NCBI GenBank assembly: GCA_947053345.1 | Contig: CAMRSM010000012.1 | Location: forward strand, 41,913 to 105,912 | Direction of reading: 5' to 3' | Length of the DNA stretch: 64,000 bases | Source: an uncultured Lachnospiraceae bacterium | GTDB lineage: Bacteria; Bacillota; Clostridia; Lachnospirales; Lachnospiraceae | Shown: positions 26,599 through 35,897 of the stretch, one piece after another | Layout of the letters: every line of letters starts with the position of its first letter | Numbering within the stretch: position 1 is the first letter of the stretch | Notes under the pieces: model-generated | What the model saw: only the letters and a program-made list of their open reading frames with translations | Database searches by the model: none | Told to the model about the DNA's origin: nothing | Program-made: the position numbers and the translations under genes

Positions 26599-27564
26599 TT
26601 ACACCCGCACAAATCCTTCCGTCCACTTCCATTCACCGATCCGGAAACGGCTGATGCACCATTCCGTCCGCATATACATTTGTTTCATCATCACCATCTC
26701 CTGCCTCGCGGCAAGCTCCGTCACAAAACATTCGCTCTCTACAATATGTATCTCATCCCCCTGCTCGTTTTCGTTCCACCCGTAAACCATGTAAACCTCA
26801 TCCATATCCATACACGGACAGTCTTCACCGCTATCCTTCTCTGCGCCGCAATCTTTTCTATTTCCGGTTTCTTTCCTGACCGTTTCCTTCCCTGTTTCAC
26901 TTCCCTCGCGCGTTTCCACGCTGCCGTCTTTATTCTCTAAAGAACCTTGCATATATTTACTGTTATTTTTCTTATTGTCCTCTTTCTTACCATCTCTTTT
27001 GCCGTCTTCCCTGCCGCAGTTTCCATCCCCCAGCACTTTTTTCTCCGCGATCCGGTAACTGCAGGGATAATCCTTAAATCCTTCCACATTCCCCAAATAA
27101 TGCTTCGCAACCGCTTCCGCCTCTTTATGTGTCGAAAAAATCCCGATACAAAATTCTTCCTTATAATTATCATAAGATAGTTCTTCATCACACAAAACGA
27201 GAAGATATAACATCTTAAACACGGGCTTTTTCCCTGAAATCAGCACCGCACCGCGCCCGGAAACCGCCCATGCAATCAGCTCCCGCACAAAACCCGGCGT
27301 AATCACAAGCGGCGGGGTGCGTTTTCCGAACGGATACCAGTAATACTCCCATTTCCCCGAAGTTTCCCTGCCCTGAAATACCCTTCCCTTGCTGATAACA
27401 AAGAAATCGCCTCCCTCCACCCGGTAGGACAGCACAAGGCTTTTGTCTGATGAGGCGACGGTCAGCCAGGGGGCATCCTGATATTCCACCTCCTGCCGCA
27501 CCCACCAGACATATTCCTTTTCCTGATATATAATTGTCCTTTTTCCTTTTTTTGATATTCCCAT
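26599..27564 (-). CDS. Unrecognised protein with large low-complexity insert
   Basis: A 321-residue protein I cannot assign. Residues 1-175 look folded (FCIGIFSTHKEAEAVAKHYL). Residues 176-250 are a Lys/Glu/Asp/Gly-rich low-complexity segment. From about 254 order returns (DEVYMVYGWNENEQGDEIHI). The two ordered parts look like one small domain split by the insert. TAGGAGA precedes the ATG. Confidence 0.65.
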   Translation of the reverse strand: MGISKKGKRTIIYQEKEYVWWVRQEVEYQDAPWLTVASSDKSLVLSYRVEGGDFFVISKGRVFQGRETSGKWEYYWYPFGKRTPPLVITPGFVRELIAWAVSGRGAVLISGKKPVFKMLYLLVLCDEELSYDNYKEEFCIGIFSTHKEAEAVAKHYLGNVEGFKDYPCSYRIAEKKVLGDGNCGREDGKRDGKKEDNKKNNSKYMQGSLENKDGSVETREGSETGKETVRKETGNRKDCGAEKDSGEDCPCMDMDEVYMVYGWNENEQGDEIHIVESECFVTELAARQEMVMMKQMYMRTEWCISRFRIGEWKWTEGFVRV

Positions 27565-27609
27565 ATGATTCTCCTATTACCGGACAGCACTTCCCCCATA
27601 GTCTTTCAT

Positions 27610-27745
27610 TTTCCGAGTTCCAGTATCGAGCACGCTCCCTATCAGGTGCATTCCTTCGAACTTATTCCCTTCAGGCTAATTCTTCTCAAGTCGGTTTCTT
27701 TCGAACTTATCCCTTCAAAGCCTATTCCTGACAGGCTTATATATC
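27610..27745. repeat. 45-bp minisatellite, about 3 units
   Basis: TTCGAACTTAT starts at 27655 and 27700, 45 bp apart, each followed by CCCTTCA and an ATTC block; a more diverged unit begins near 27610. It lies between two minus-strand genes. Repeats are adjacent without spacers, so this is not CRISPR. Confidence 0.65.
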
Positions 27746-27762
27746 GGAAAATCCCGGATTTG

Positions 27763-28245
27763 TTATATCCTCTCGTCCGTGATGATATGTTCAATCCCGC
27801 AATGTTCTTCACTTAAATATTCCTTTATAAAACTTGGAAAGGCCTTGTATTTATCCAAGTCTTTTATCGGTATCCAGTGCATTTCTTCTTTTGCTCCATA
27901 AGAATAACTGTCGCTGTGAAGTTCCTGCGTCCCCCTCGGTTTCATCAAAAAATAAAAGCTGATCTCATGACAATTTAAGCCTTTCAGCGTGCCGCTGTTC
28001 TCATTAAAGAAGTTTTCATGAATCACAGCCAGACGGTCAATTTCATAGTGTACACCCGTCTCTTCAAAAACTTCCCTCCGCACTGCGTCCTCGGCAGTTT
28101 CCCCCATATGGACACCGCCGCCAACGGAATATAGATAGTCTTCATTTTTATTGCCTACAAAAAGAACACATTCATTCTCAATAATGATCGCCCCTGCACG
28201 ATACCTGAACCAATTATTTTCCTTTGTAAACCCACAATCATACAT
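27763..28245 (-). CDS. NUDIX hydrolase
   Basis: A 160-residue Nudix protein with GGGVHMGETAEDAVRREV and FEETGV completing the box. Its likely substrates are damaged or excess nucleotides. The following region FYFLMKPRGTQELHSDSYSY is typical of small MutT-like members. AAGGGGAAAA precedes the ATG. Confidence 0.9.
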   Translation of the reverse strand: MYDCGFTKENNWFRYRAGAIIIENECVLFVGNKNEDYLYSVGGGVHMGETAEDAVRREVFEETGVHYEIDRLAVIHENFFNENSGTLKGLNCHEISFYFLMKPRGTQELHSDSYSYGAKEEMHWIPIKDLDKYKAFPSFIKEYLSEEHCGIEHIITDERI

Positions 28246-28370
28246 ATCGTTTTCCCCTTCCCAAATATACTGCCTTCTGATACCATAAAGTCAAATACTA
28301 TTCTTGTTGATCTGTAACACAAAATCTTTCTTTTCCGTTATAGAAATTCGGGATCCGTTCCCTACTTCCT

Positions 28371-28440
28371 CATATCCCTATGCTGCTCCCGCCTGTCCGA
28401 TGGGGGCTTATCCCCCACCTAACACAATTGATAGATTAAA
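28371..28440 (-). repeat. Dispersed 70-bp repeat, copy 3
   Basis: Shares the TATGCTGCTC and CTTATCCCCCACCT blocks with copies 2 and 4; GGGGGATAAGCCCCC forms a perfect minus-strand hairpin here. Its end overlaps the last codon and stop of the CPT-like gene, so it is placed exactly at a gene 3' end. Confidence 0.8.
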
Positions 28441-28945
28441 ATAATTCCTTAATAATCATATCGGCACATTCCTCCGCACTGCATAAACTTGTATTCACCC
28501 TCAAACTGTACTCGATATTTTCTGCCATCCGTTCATGTTGTTCATCCGATTGGCTTTCATACCTGTCCCCGCGAATAATATTTCTTTTTCTGCAGATATC
28601 TAACGGGCAGTACACTTCAACCAAATCCAGCGGATTATCTTTCAGAATTTCCAGCAACTGCTGATAATGGGGCGCTATTTCATCCCTTTCAACCAATATT
28701 CCATCAATAAGCACATTTTTCCCCATATCCGAATAGAGTTTCGCAGTGTGGTACATCATAATAATTACTTCGCTAAGATATTTCCAATAGTTCTCGCGCA
28801 AATATTTATCTCCGACCATCTCCTGAAATAAATCATTCGCAACAACATAAAAGAATACATCATCCCGCTCCTGGATTGCTTCAACAATTGATGTTTTTCC
28901 CGAACTTGTTACCCCGTTCAGAAAAATAATACGTCCCTTTTCCAT
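28436..28945 (-). CDS. Chloramphenicol phosphotransferase-like kinase
   Basis: A 169-residue P-loop kinase of the CPT family (chloramphenicol 3-O-phosphotransferase of Streptomyces). Walker A is FLNGVTSSGKTSIVEAI (residues 8-24), and DLVEVYCPLDICRKRNIIRGDR contains the CPT-like lid. The family also includes unrelated small-molecule kinases, so chloramphenicol is not assured. GGGGG precedes the ATG. Confidence 0.8.
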   Translation of the reverse strand: MEKGRIIFLNGVTSSGKTSIVEAIQERDDVFFYVVANDLFQEMVGDKYLRENYWKYLSEVIIMMYHTAKLYSDMGKNVLIDGILVERDEIAPHYQQLLEILKDNPLDLVEVYCPLDICRKRNIIRGDRYESQSDEQHERMAENIEYSLRVNTSLCSAEECADMIIKELF

Positions 28946-29208
28946 TCTGTTACCCCCAAAAAATCCGTTTTATGCTTTCCATAATTTCCCGTTATTCTCA
29001 AGTTTTGTTGTGATTAAAAAACCTTAAAATCTTCATCCTTTTCCTGGTTTTTTCTCTTATGGGCAAGGCACAAAGGAAGTTTACTATGACCTTCATAAAC
29101 GATGGTTCCCACAAAATTTGTACAACTACGTCGTAAAGCTTTTGATATTTATCTAAAAGTGCAATAATACAAGGCATCCTAATATCGAAAGAAATCCACT
29201 GACCAAAT

Positions 29209-29706
29209 TCAAACCAGACGCTTTAACTTCATCTCAAACACCGGTTTCGTCACATATTCCATATAAACCGGTCTGCCCGCATATTCCAGATACGCTTTGT
29301 AACGCTCCATTACCGCAGGTGCCTGAATCAGCGAAAGCACTTCCTCCTTCGGTACGAACCTCGATTCGGAATTTTCGTCTGACGGCCTTGGCGCTCCCCC
29401 CACCGCCCGGCAGATAAAATCCAGCATCACCTTAGTCGGTATTTCCTTTACACCGCTGTGCCCCGGATATTTTTTCGTGTTGGAAGCAATGCAGAACAAT
29501 TCCCCGACTTCCACCTCCACCCCGGCTTCCTCCATGATCTCTCTCTTTACCGCGTCAATCACATTCTCGCCTACCTCAACCTGCCCGCCCGGAAATACCC
29601 ATCCGGAATTGTAGGTCTTCACAAGAAGCACCTCGTCCTTTTCATTTGTCACAATTCCCGCACCTGCAACAATATGCGTCGGCATGACCCAAGTTTCATT
29701 TTCCAT
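29209..29706 (-). CDS. NUDIX hydrolase
   Basis: A 165-residue Nudix enzyme. The box is GGQVEVGENVIDAVKREI followed by MEEAGV; WVFPGGQ and an ending GRPVYMEYVTKPVFEMK are unusual in carrying a C-terminal extension. ATG at 29706 follows GGAAAGGAAG. It lies 37 bp after an AAC(6')-like gene and they are probably cotranscribed. Confidence 0.9.
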   Translation of the reverse strand: MENETWVMPTHIVAGAGIVTNEKDEVLLVKTYNSGWVFPGGQVEVGENVIDAVKREIMEEAGVEVEVGELFCIASNTKKYPGHSGVKEIPTKVMLDFICRAVGGAPRPSDENSESRFVPKEEVLSLIQAPAVMERYKAYLEYAGRPVYMEYVTKPVFEMKLKRLV

Positions 29707-29743
29707 ATAAACTTTCTTCCTTTCCTGCAACCTTCTCCATTTG

Positions 29744-30289
29744 TTACATTTCCATTTCTTCCGTCCGAATCCGCCTTGCCATAAAAATATCCGGCTTTCC
29801 CTTCCCATTCGCATCTGGGATTACCCCTACAATCTGATAGCCAAGCTTCTGGTAAAATTCAAATGGATGGTCTTTTAAATTTTTTATATTCTGGATTTTA
29901 TTATAGGTATCCTCAAATAAATCCGTCCCGCTAAGGCTTGTCTGCCAAAATTCATCATCCGTTCCAAGATAGATGGTAAGCACACCTCTTTCCGCACATT
30001 CCTTCTCCAGCGCGCGGACAAGCATCGTGCCAACCCCACGGTGCCGGCAGTTTTTTCGGACAGCGAGCGGGTGCAGCTCCCAGGCACAGTCATACTGCGG
30101 CATCGCACCCACCAGACCTGCTAAGTGCCCGTCCTCCACCGCCATCAGCAAAATCCTTTCATCCTCGAGATATTCTTCCATATCCTCCGCCGTACAGTCA
30201 CCATAGCAATGCGGAAAAGCCTCCGCCAACAGGTTTGCCGCCTCGCGAAGCAATACCTGATTCTGCTTTTCAAAAAATCTGATTTCCAT
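29744..30289 (-). CDS. AAC(6')-like aminoglycoside acetyltransferase
   Basis: A 181-residue GNAT that resembles aminoglycoside 6'-N-acetyltransferases: HPLAVRKNCRHRGVGTMLVR, then IYLGTDDEFWQTSLSG, KNLKDHPFEFYQKLGYQIVG and VIPDANGKGKPDIFMARRI, all family signatures. Such enzymes can acetylate aminoglycosides; whether this one does cannot be told from sequence. GGAGGAG precedes the ATG at 30289. It sits upstream of a NUDIX gene. Confidence 0.85.
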   Translation of the reverse strand: MEIRFFEKQNQVLLREAANLLAEAFPHCYGDCTAEDMEEYLEDERILLMAVEDGHLAGLVGAMPQYDCAWELHPLAVRKNCRHRGVGTMLVRALEKECAERGVLTIYLGTDDEFWQTSLSGTDLFEDTYNKIQNIKNLKDHPFEFYQKLGYQIVGVIPDANGKGKPDIFMARRIRTEEMEM

Positions 30290-30334
30290 GAACTCCTCCA
30301 ATCTTCCGATTATTTTCATTATCCGGATATTTTG

Positions 30335-32722
30335 TTATATACATCCCTGGCAAAAAACTTCTGTATCCTCCTGTACAATCTGGTATCTGTATTTCCCGTT
30401 ATTCTCCGCATTCTGATCTGGCGTTTCGCTTTCCACGTCAATCTTATGTTCCCTTTCATGCCACCGAATCCGGGTGATGCGGTATTCTCCCCTCTCATAT
30501 CCATAACCGTCAAAAGCGTCCTCATAAAGGTAATATACAGCATCATGCCCCGCATAGACGCGAAGTTTAATCTCCCCGGAAAGTTCTTCGGTTGACCCTG
30601 CCGGCTTACTGACCGGGATAACCGAACCTTCCCGGACAAATAACGGTATTTTATCAATAGGTGCATCCGCCGTGATATATTTACCTCCCTTGTAATAAAC
30701 ATTGGTATAATAATCATACCATCCGCCTTTTGGAAGATACACTTTGCGCGTTTTTTCGGCTTCCATCTTCTTAGAACCCGGCAAATAATACATCGGTTCC
30801 GTTACCGGGCACACCATAAGCGAATCGCCAAACATATATTGGTCGGTTATTTTATTTGCGATTGCATCGTCCGGATAATCAAATGCCAGCGGAAGCATTA
30901 TCGTGCCATCCTTTATCCAGCAATTTGCCGCCGCCGAATAAATATAGGGCATCAGCTCATACCGCATCCGGTTCATTTTAATTATCACGTCATAGAACGG
31001 AACATCATCATTTGCACAATACCACAATTCCCGTCTGCAATCCGTGCCGTGCCCGCGGAAGACCGGGAGGAAGACTGCCCACTGATACCATCTTGTGAAT
31101 AATTCACGGTATCCCAGATCATCAAAACAGCGGTCAAAATCCCCCCGCCAGTACCACGGCGCTCCCCGCTTTACAAAAAAAGCACCGATGTCCGTAGTCC
31201 AATAAGGCATGCCGCTTGCACAAAAATTTAGCCCTGCGGCAATCTGGCGCTTTAAGGTATCCCATGTCGCGGAGACATCCCCGGACCAATGAACCGCACC
31301 GTATCTTTGCTGCCCGGTGTATGCACTCCGGGTAAGATTTACCACCCGTTTTCCGTCATTTTCCGCGCGCTGTCCTTCATAGATTCCCATTGCATGGTAG
31401 AATCCATATGCATTCGACTTTTCAACTGGCATATGGTTTCCGACATAGCGGCAGTATTCCTCATACATTTTTGCAGGCTCAGTAAGCTCATTATGTATCC
31501 ATTCAGGATTGAAGGGCTCGCTGTTGTCGCACCACCATGCATCTACGCCATAGGTATATAAACCGCGTTTTGCCTGCTCCCAGTACATCGCCCTTCCTTC
31601 GGCGGAGAACGCATCATAGACACTGCATCCCGGAAGCAGCAAGCCGGCTTCTTCCAATTCGGCGTAGTTATCCGTATCCTCATTTGTATTTGCCCAAATG
31701 GAGATCATAAACTTAACATGGTCTTCATGTAGTCTGTCAATCATTTTCTTAGGTTCCGGAAACCGGGAATCATCCAGGGTCTTTTGTCCCCATTTCCCGT
31801 CCTCCCATGAACACCAGTCAAGAACAATGCAGTCAAGCCCGATCCCACGCTCCCGGTATTCTTTGACGGTGCGCTCAATCTCACCCTGATTCTCATACCG
31901 TTCCTGCGATTGTATATAACCAAATGCCCAGCGCGGGAGCATGGCGGCTTTTCCTGTAAGAAAACGGTACTGCGCGATCACCCCGCGCATATCGCCGCCG
32001 TACATAAAATAATATTCCATCTCCGGAACTGCCTCGGAATATATGTAGGAACCATATGGTGTATCGCTGAATATCATCGGGCTGTAAGTGTCCGTCAAAA
32101 TCCCGTACCCAATAGAGGAAACCAGCATTGGAAGTGCAATTTTTTTATTTGCCTGATGGAGATATACCATATTTCCGCGAAGTGACCCAAATCCTTCCTC
32201 ATGCTGGCCAAGCCCGTACAATTCTTCTTTATCCTGAAATTTGAGATTCAGCCTGGAATGCCAGCAATGCCCCGCCACCTCACTGCTGCTTTCTTTGATA
32301 ACCTCTTTTTCTCCGTCCGCCGTCAGAACTTTCTCCGTCTTTGCGCTTGTTGTTTTCAACACATCAAATTTTTCAAGACTGCGGCTGTCCTTTTCCGCTT
32401 CCTGCAAAAGTAACTTCCCGTTTTTATCAAACCAGCGATAGGAAGCAGTATTCCGGTTGATTTTAAGTGTGATTTCTTCCGTTCTTAAAACGATTTCCTC
32501 ATCTGTAACCTCAAAGTCCCAGTCCTTATAATCTTCCCTTTCCAAAACTCCCGGGCGGCCAGTAACTGAAAAATCTTCTTCGCGGGTAAACGACACACGG
32601 ATACAGCGCGCATTTTTTGGCGACAGGCGGTGAATCCCAAATTCGGATGACAGCCAAAGACCATCCCCGCGCCGCTCCACTTTTAATATCTTTGTATCCG
32701 GCGGACTTACTGCATACAACAT
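30335..32722 (-). CDS. GH31 alpha-glycosidase
   Basis: A 795-residue family 31 glycoside hydrolase (alpha-glucosidase/alpha-xylosidase type). WWCDNSEP near residue 396 contains the nucleophile Asp, and SGDVSATWDTL near 480 the acid/base Asp. No signal peptide, so it would act on imported oligosaccharides. The N-terminal jelly-roll and C-terminal beta domains are both present. No transporter or regulator of the usual sugar operon is adjacent. GAAAGGGAAAA precedes the ATG. Confidence 0.93.
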   Translation of the reverse strand: MLYAVSPPDTKILKVERRGDGLWLSSEFGIHRLSPKNARCIRVSFTREEDFSVTGRPGVLEREDYKDWDFEVTDEEIVLRTEEITLKINRNTASYRWFDKNGKLLLQEAEKDSRSLEKFDVLKTTSAKTEKVLTADGEKEVIKESSSEVAGHCWHSRLNLKFQDKEELYGLGQHEEGFGSLRGNMVYLHQANKKIALPMLVSSIGYGILTDTYSPMIFSDTPYGSYIYSEAVPEMEYYFMYGGDMRGVIAQYRFLTGKAAMLPRWAFGYIQSQERYENQGEIERTVKEYRERGIGLDCIVLDWCSWEDGKWGQKTLDDSRFPEPKKMIDRLHEDHVKFMISIWANTNEDTDNYAELEEAGLLLPGCSVYDAFSAEGRAMYWEQAKRGLYTYGVDAWWCDNSEPFNPEWIHNELTEPAKMYEEYCRYVGNHMPVEKSNAYGFYHAMGIYEGQRAENDGKRVVNLTRSAYTGQQRYGAVHWSGDVSATWDTLKRQIAAGLNFCASGMPYWTTDIGAFFVKRGAPWYWRGDFDRCFDDLGYRELFTRWYQWAVFLPVFRGHGTDCRRELWYCANDDVPFYDVIIKMNRMRYELMPYIYSAAANCWIKDGTIMLPLAFDYPDDAIANKITDQYMFGDSLMVCPVTEPMYYLPGSKKMEAEKTRKVYLPKGGWYDYYTNVYYKGGKYITADAPIDKIPLFVREGSVIPVSKPAGSTEELSGEIKLRVYAGHDAVYYLYEDAFDGYGYERGEYRITRIRWHEREHKIDVESETPDQNAENNGKYRYQIVQEDTEVFCQGCI

Positions 32723-32775
32723 ATTTTTCCCTTTCTTTCTGACAGCATCCCTTATAGAATAATCCCCTGCACTCT

Positions 32776-33651
32776 TTAGCCAAACGCTTCAAATGCTGCA
32801 ATCACCCTCAACATGTCATATTCAAAATTTTCCCTGCCGTAAAGGTCAAGAAAATAATCCGTATATTTTTCTGTTCCCAGATTATACTGCAGCGACCAGA
32901 GAGCCCAATAAAGATCAATATGCTTATCGCCCAGCCCCGCCATTGCCAGATCAATAAAACAGGAAAACCTGCCGTCTTTTACCATGATATTCGGCAGACA
33001 GAAATCCCCGTGTATCAGGGTATCGCATTTCAGGCGGTGTTTATTTTCCTGCATAATCGCCCACGCTTCCTCCTTCGAGGAAATCCCCTCTTTAAAAGAA
33101 ATTTTTTCTGCCGGGGCAATTTTTGCATTCGAAATAATTTTCTCCCCGGAAGATGTCCCCTCCTTCAAAGTGGTTTCTTCTATAGAAGGCTTCATAAAAC
33201 ACGGCATCAGGATACTGCTGTCATAATTCCCGCCGCCGCTTTTTAGTGCCTTCTCATAATCCCCACGGGCAACGCAAGCCGGGAGCTCTGCAGCCGGTAA
33301 AGAATGCAGCATTTTCATTGCCCCTGCCATCACGCTGCACAGCCGTTCGGGGTTGTCAAGAAAGGCAGTACAGTCCTCCCCTTCGGCGGCATTTGTCAAC
33401 ATATAATCCCGGTCGCTTCCGCCGTACCAGATAACCTCTACACCAAGCCCGTTTTTGTAAAACCAGCGCGCCATAAACGCCTCATGCATCAAACTCCCCC
33501 GCTCCCCAACCTTCAGATAATAGCGCGGCGAAATAAAATAAACCTTCGCTTTCGGGCTTGAACTGCTGTCAAAAATATCTGCACCCGCCAGATAAGGATG
33601 CAGTTCCTCCGGGAAATCGTGGATATTTATTTGAGTTTCTGTCTTCTTCAT
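32776..33651 (-). CDS. APH(3')-like phosphotransferase with insert
   Basis: A 291-residue protein-kinase-like phosphotransferase related to APH aminoglycoside kinases. LIHGDFCLPNIMV (near 210) is the catalytic HGDxxxxN loop and FIDLAMAGLGD the metal-binding DFG equivalent. Between about residues 163 and 195 lies a Lys/Glu/Ser-rich insert with two related copies, LKEGTSSGEK and FKEGISSKEE. The substrate is unknown; the family includes non-resistance kinases. AAAGGAG precedes the ATG. Confidence 0.83.
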   Translation of the reverse strand: MKKTETQINIHDFPEELHPYLAGADIFDSSSSPKAKVYFISPRYYLKVGERGSLMHEAFMARWFYKNGLGVEVIWYGGSDRDYMLTNAAEGEDCTAFLDNPERLCSVMAGAMKMLHSLPAAELPACVARGDYEKALKSGGGNYDSSILMPCFMKPSIEETTLKEGTSSGEKIISNAKIAPAEKISFKEGISSKEEAWAIMQENKHRLKCDTLIHGDFCLPNIMVKDGRFSCFIDLAMAGLGDKHIDLYWALWSLQYNLGTEKYTDYFLDLYGRENFEYDMLRVIAAFEAFG

Positions 33652-33676
33652 TTATTTACTCCTTTTTTCATATATG

Positions 33677-33857
33677 AACCTCAATCCGGCAGCCTGATTG
33701 CTGCCTCGATTTCCTGCTTTAAACCTCAAGATGGCAACCCCAATGCTGTCTTGTGTTCCTGCATAAGCCTCAAAATGGCAACCCCAATGCTGTCTTGTGT
33801 TCCTGCATAGACTTCAATATGCCAACCCGATTGCCATCCTGTGCGTGGTTCCTTTCC
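33677..33857. repeat. 44-bp minisatellite, about 4 units
   Basis: CAAGATGGCAACCCCAATGC and its neighbours repeat at starts 33677, 33722, 33766 and 33810, period 44-45 bp; the two central units are nearly identical. It ends at the stop codon of the following gene (33858). Confidence 0.8.
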
Positions 33858-34661
33858 CTACATGCACCTCAATACCCCTTTAGACCAGCCTACTTTCCCG
33901 CCGGAGAGCAGATATTTTTTCATATTCCTCTGCAGGCTTGTTGTTTCGGGAAGCTGCTCCAAACCCTGTGCACAGCCGGGAAATACCCAATCCATAACTG
34001 CCATACTCTCCTCGTCGGTTTCCGTAATCTCAAACATATCCTGGAATTGCAGAATGTTGGAGTCCTTCTTTAACAGCTTGTCCAATGCCGGGGACAGAAG
34101 CCACGATTCACAGCAAAGCGAAAATCCGCTGCATTTTGGAAAATACTTCCCGCAAAATTCATGGTACCGGGTCAGCGAGTCCATAACGGATGGTTTCGAC
34201 AAATCCGCATCGGAAGGGATATGGATAAAAACCCGGTCTTCGCAGAATTCATACTCCAGCGCCCCAATCCTATATTCCCTCATGGAAAGCTGGCGTGGAA
34301 ACCACCATCCCCAGACAAAACAGTAAGTTCCATGTATTCTATAATGCTCATTTAAAAAGCGGGTACAGAATTTCATGGTATCATCAAAGATATCGGTACA
34401 AATCCCGCGCTTCTGGTATTCGTCAAAAACTTTCCGCGCAATATCAAGCTCCTCCCAAAGCATTCCAAAGCCATCCGGGTCTTCCCCCACAAAATCTTTG
34501 ATTTTCTCCTCCAGCCCCTTCATTACCCCGATATCCGCAATCAAGTCTTCTATTTTCAGCAGATAGCTTCCCGAACGTGTTTTCCCGTATTCCGACAGTG
34601 CTTCGACCACCTGCTGTGGCAGACCGAGCCGCTGATACAGCTCATTATGTTCCACAGGCAT
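33858..34661 (-). CDS. NAT_N/GNAT_C-type acyltransferase
   Basis: A 267-residue protein matching the two-part acyltransferase family (NAT_N plus GNAT_C): GTYCFVWGWWFPRQLSMREY, FIHIPSDADLS, and FSLCCESWLLSPALDKLL with SNILQFQDMFEI are typical of its C-terminal domain. The family probably transfers acyl groups to small molecules, but substrates are unknown. A GTG at 34649 has better-spaced AAAGGAG than the ATG at 34661, so the true start could be four codons in. It ends inside the minisatellite. Confidence 0.68.
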   Translation of the reverse strand: MPVEHNELYQRLGLPQQVVEALSEYGKTRSGSYLLKIEDLIADIGVMKGLEEKIKDFVGEDPDGFGMLWEELDIARKVFDEYQKRGICTDIFDDTMKFCTRFLNEHYRIHGTYCFVWGWWFPRQLSMREYRIGALEYEFCEDRVFIHIPSDADLSKPSVMDSLTRYHEFCGKYFPKCSGFSLCCESWLLSPALDKLLKKDSNILQFQDMFEITETDEESMAVMDWVFPGCAQGLEQLPETTSLQRNMKKYLLSGGKVGWSKGVLRCM

Positions 34662-34723
34662 ACTCCTTTCTGCATCTTTTCTCTTAACTGATGCAAACGG
34701 ACATTATTTTATCCCCTTTAAGC

Positions 34724-35275
34724 TCAATAAAGACTCATAATTACGCCCTTGTTTTTCTTTAGCATCCGGTCATAAAAATCCCTCAATACCAAAAACACCG
34801 CCCGTAGTTCACGCTTGAGCTCTTCCTTGTCTTCCTTGAGCCAAATATGCGGATAGATTCCCTCCCGCTCAAAATGCTCCGGCGAAAATGCCTCAAGTGC
34901 AGCTTCCAGATCAAACTCATTCAAAGCCGCAAGAATCTGCGGCAGCCGCTCCGGAGAAATGTAACTGACAAAATACGCCCCTTCATCGGAATATGCCTGT
35001 CCGCCGACCACCGCCTCGCTCAGCAGATTTCCGGAAACCGGGCTGCATGCGCCGGTGCCTGTCAGCAGACAGTGGAGCCCGTCCCACATTTTATCCAGAT
35101 AACAGACTTCACCCTTTGCTTCCACTTCCGATAATATGTACACTTCCGGTTCCTCGGGAAGACTGTTTTCGCAGCCGGATAAAGGATCCTCCTTGGGGGA
35201 TTCCTCCCCGCACCTGGCAATCATCCGCTCAATGCCCGCACTGTCCGCCTCCTTGTAGCTGAGATACATTCCCAT
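34724..35275 (-). CDS. DUF1877 (YfbM-like) protein
   Basis: A 183-residue DUF1877 protein: MGMYLSYKEAD start, YLDKMWDGLHCLLTG, then GQAYSDEGAYFVSYISPERL. Function of the family is unknown. Residues about 22-45 form an acidic Pro/Glu/Ser insert not usual in the family. AAAGGAGG precedes the ATG. Confidence 0.8.
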   Translation of the reverse strand: MGMYLSYKEADSAGIERMIARCGEESPKEDPLSGCENSLPEEPEVYILSEVEAKGEVCYLDKMWDGLHCLLTGTGACSPVSGNLLSEAVVGGQAYSDEGAYFVSYISPERLPQILAALNEFDLEAALEAFSPEHFEREGIYPHIWLKEDKEELKRELRAVFLVLRDFYDRMLKKNKGVIMSLY

Positions 35276-35362
35276 GTTTTTATCCTCCTTTTATGAAATA
35301 TTATATGATTGGCATTCTTCGGTTAAAAAAATTCCCCTCAGAATAAACACAAATAGCGCCTC

Positions 35363-35800
35363 TTAATTCCAAGGGGCGATACGGGGTATAGGCAGAAAAT
35401 CTATATAATCCTGCGCGCGTTCCTTAATATACGGTTCAACATCCTCCCTCTTAATAATTTCTTTCAAAACATCAATCAGCGCTTTTTTATCCTCTCTCGC
35501 ATTAATACATCTATTTATCATCCATATCGTTGTAACCGTCGGTTTCCTTTTCACGGATGCCAGAAGATACTTTTCATAATCTCCTCCCAACCCCTCAATA
35601 AAATGAACGATTTCCCCAGGGTCGCCAAAATATGCTGCCGGATGGCGCTCAAGTAATTGCAATAACGGTTCAACAGCTTCGAGCTTATAGCCTGCCTCCT
35701 TGATCGCCTGTATGCTATCTGCCATTACAACGGTATCAACTTCGTCATATTCGTCGATGGATGCCTCAATCTTTGAAATTTCCTGTTCTAAAAGTTCCAT
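35363..35800 (-). CDS. Unrecognised acidic protein, 145 residues
   Basis: A helical acidic protein of unknown function with GDPGEIVHFIEGLGGDYE and VTTIWMINRCINAREDKKAL, reminiscent of immunity-protein-like HEAT folds but not assignable. The start at 35800 is chosen because AGGAG lies 7 nt before it. No toxin partner is visible. Confidence 0.6.
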   Translation of the reverse strand: MELLEQEISKIEASIDEYDEVDTVVMADSIQAIKEAGYKLEAVEPLLQLLERHPAAYFGDPGEIVHFIEGLGGDYEKYLLASVKRKPTVTTIWMINRCINAREDKKALIDVLKEIIKREDVEPYIKERAQDYIDFLPIPRIAPWN

Positions 35801-35897
35801 ATCCATGCTCCTGTTTTCTCTAAGTTTCAATTATTATATAGATTTATTTACACTAAAAGTTATATAATATATTGTCTGTTTTATATAGAGAATCGTT

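Noticed and set aside
33677..33857. CRISPR array
   Set aside because: Units are directly adjacent without spacers and are imperfect; no cas gene is present.
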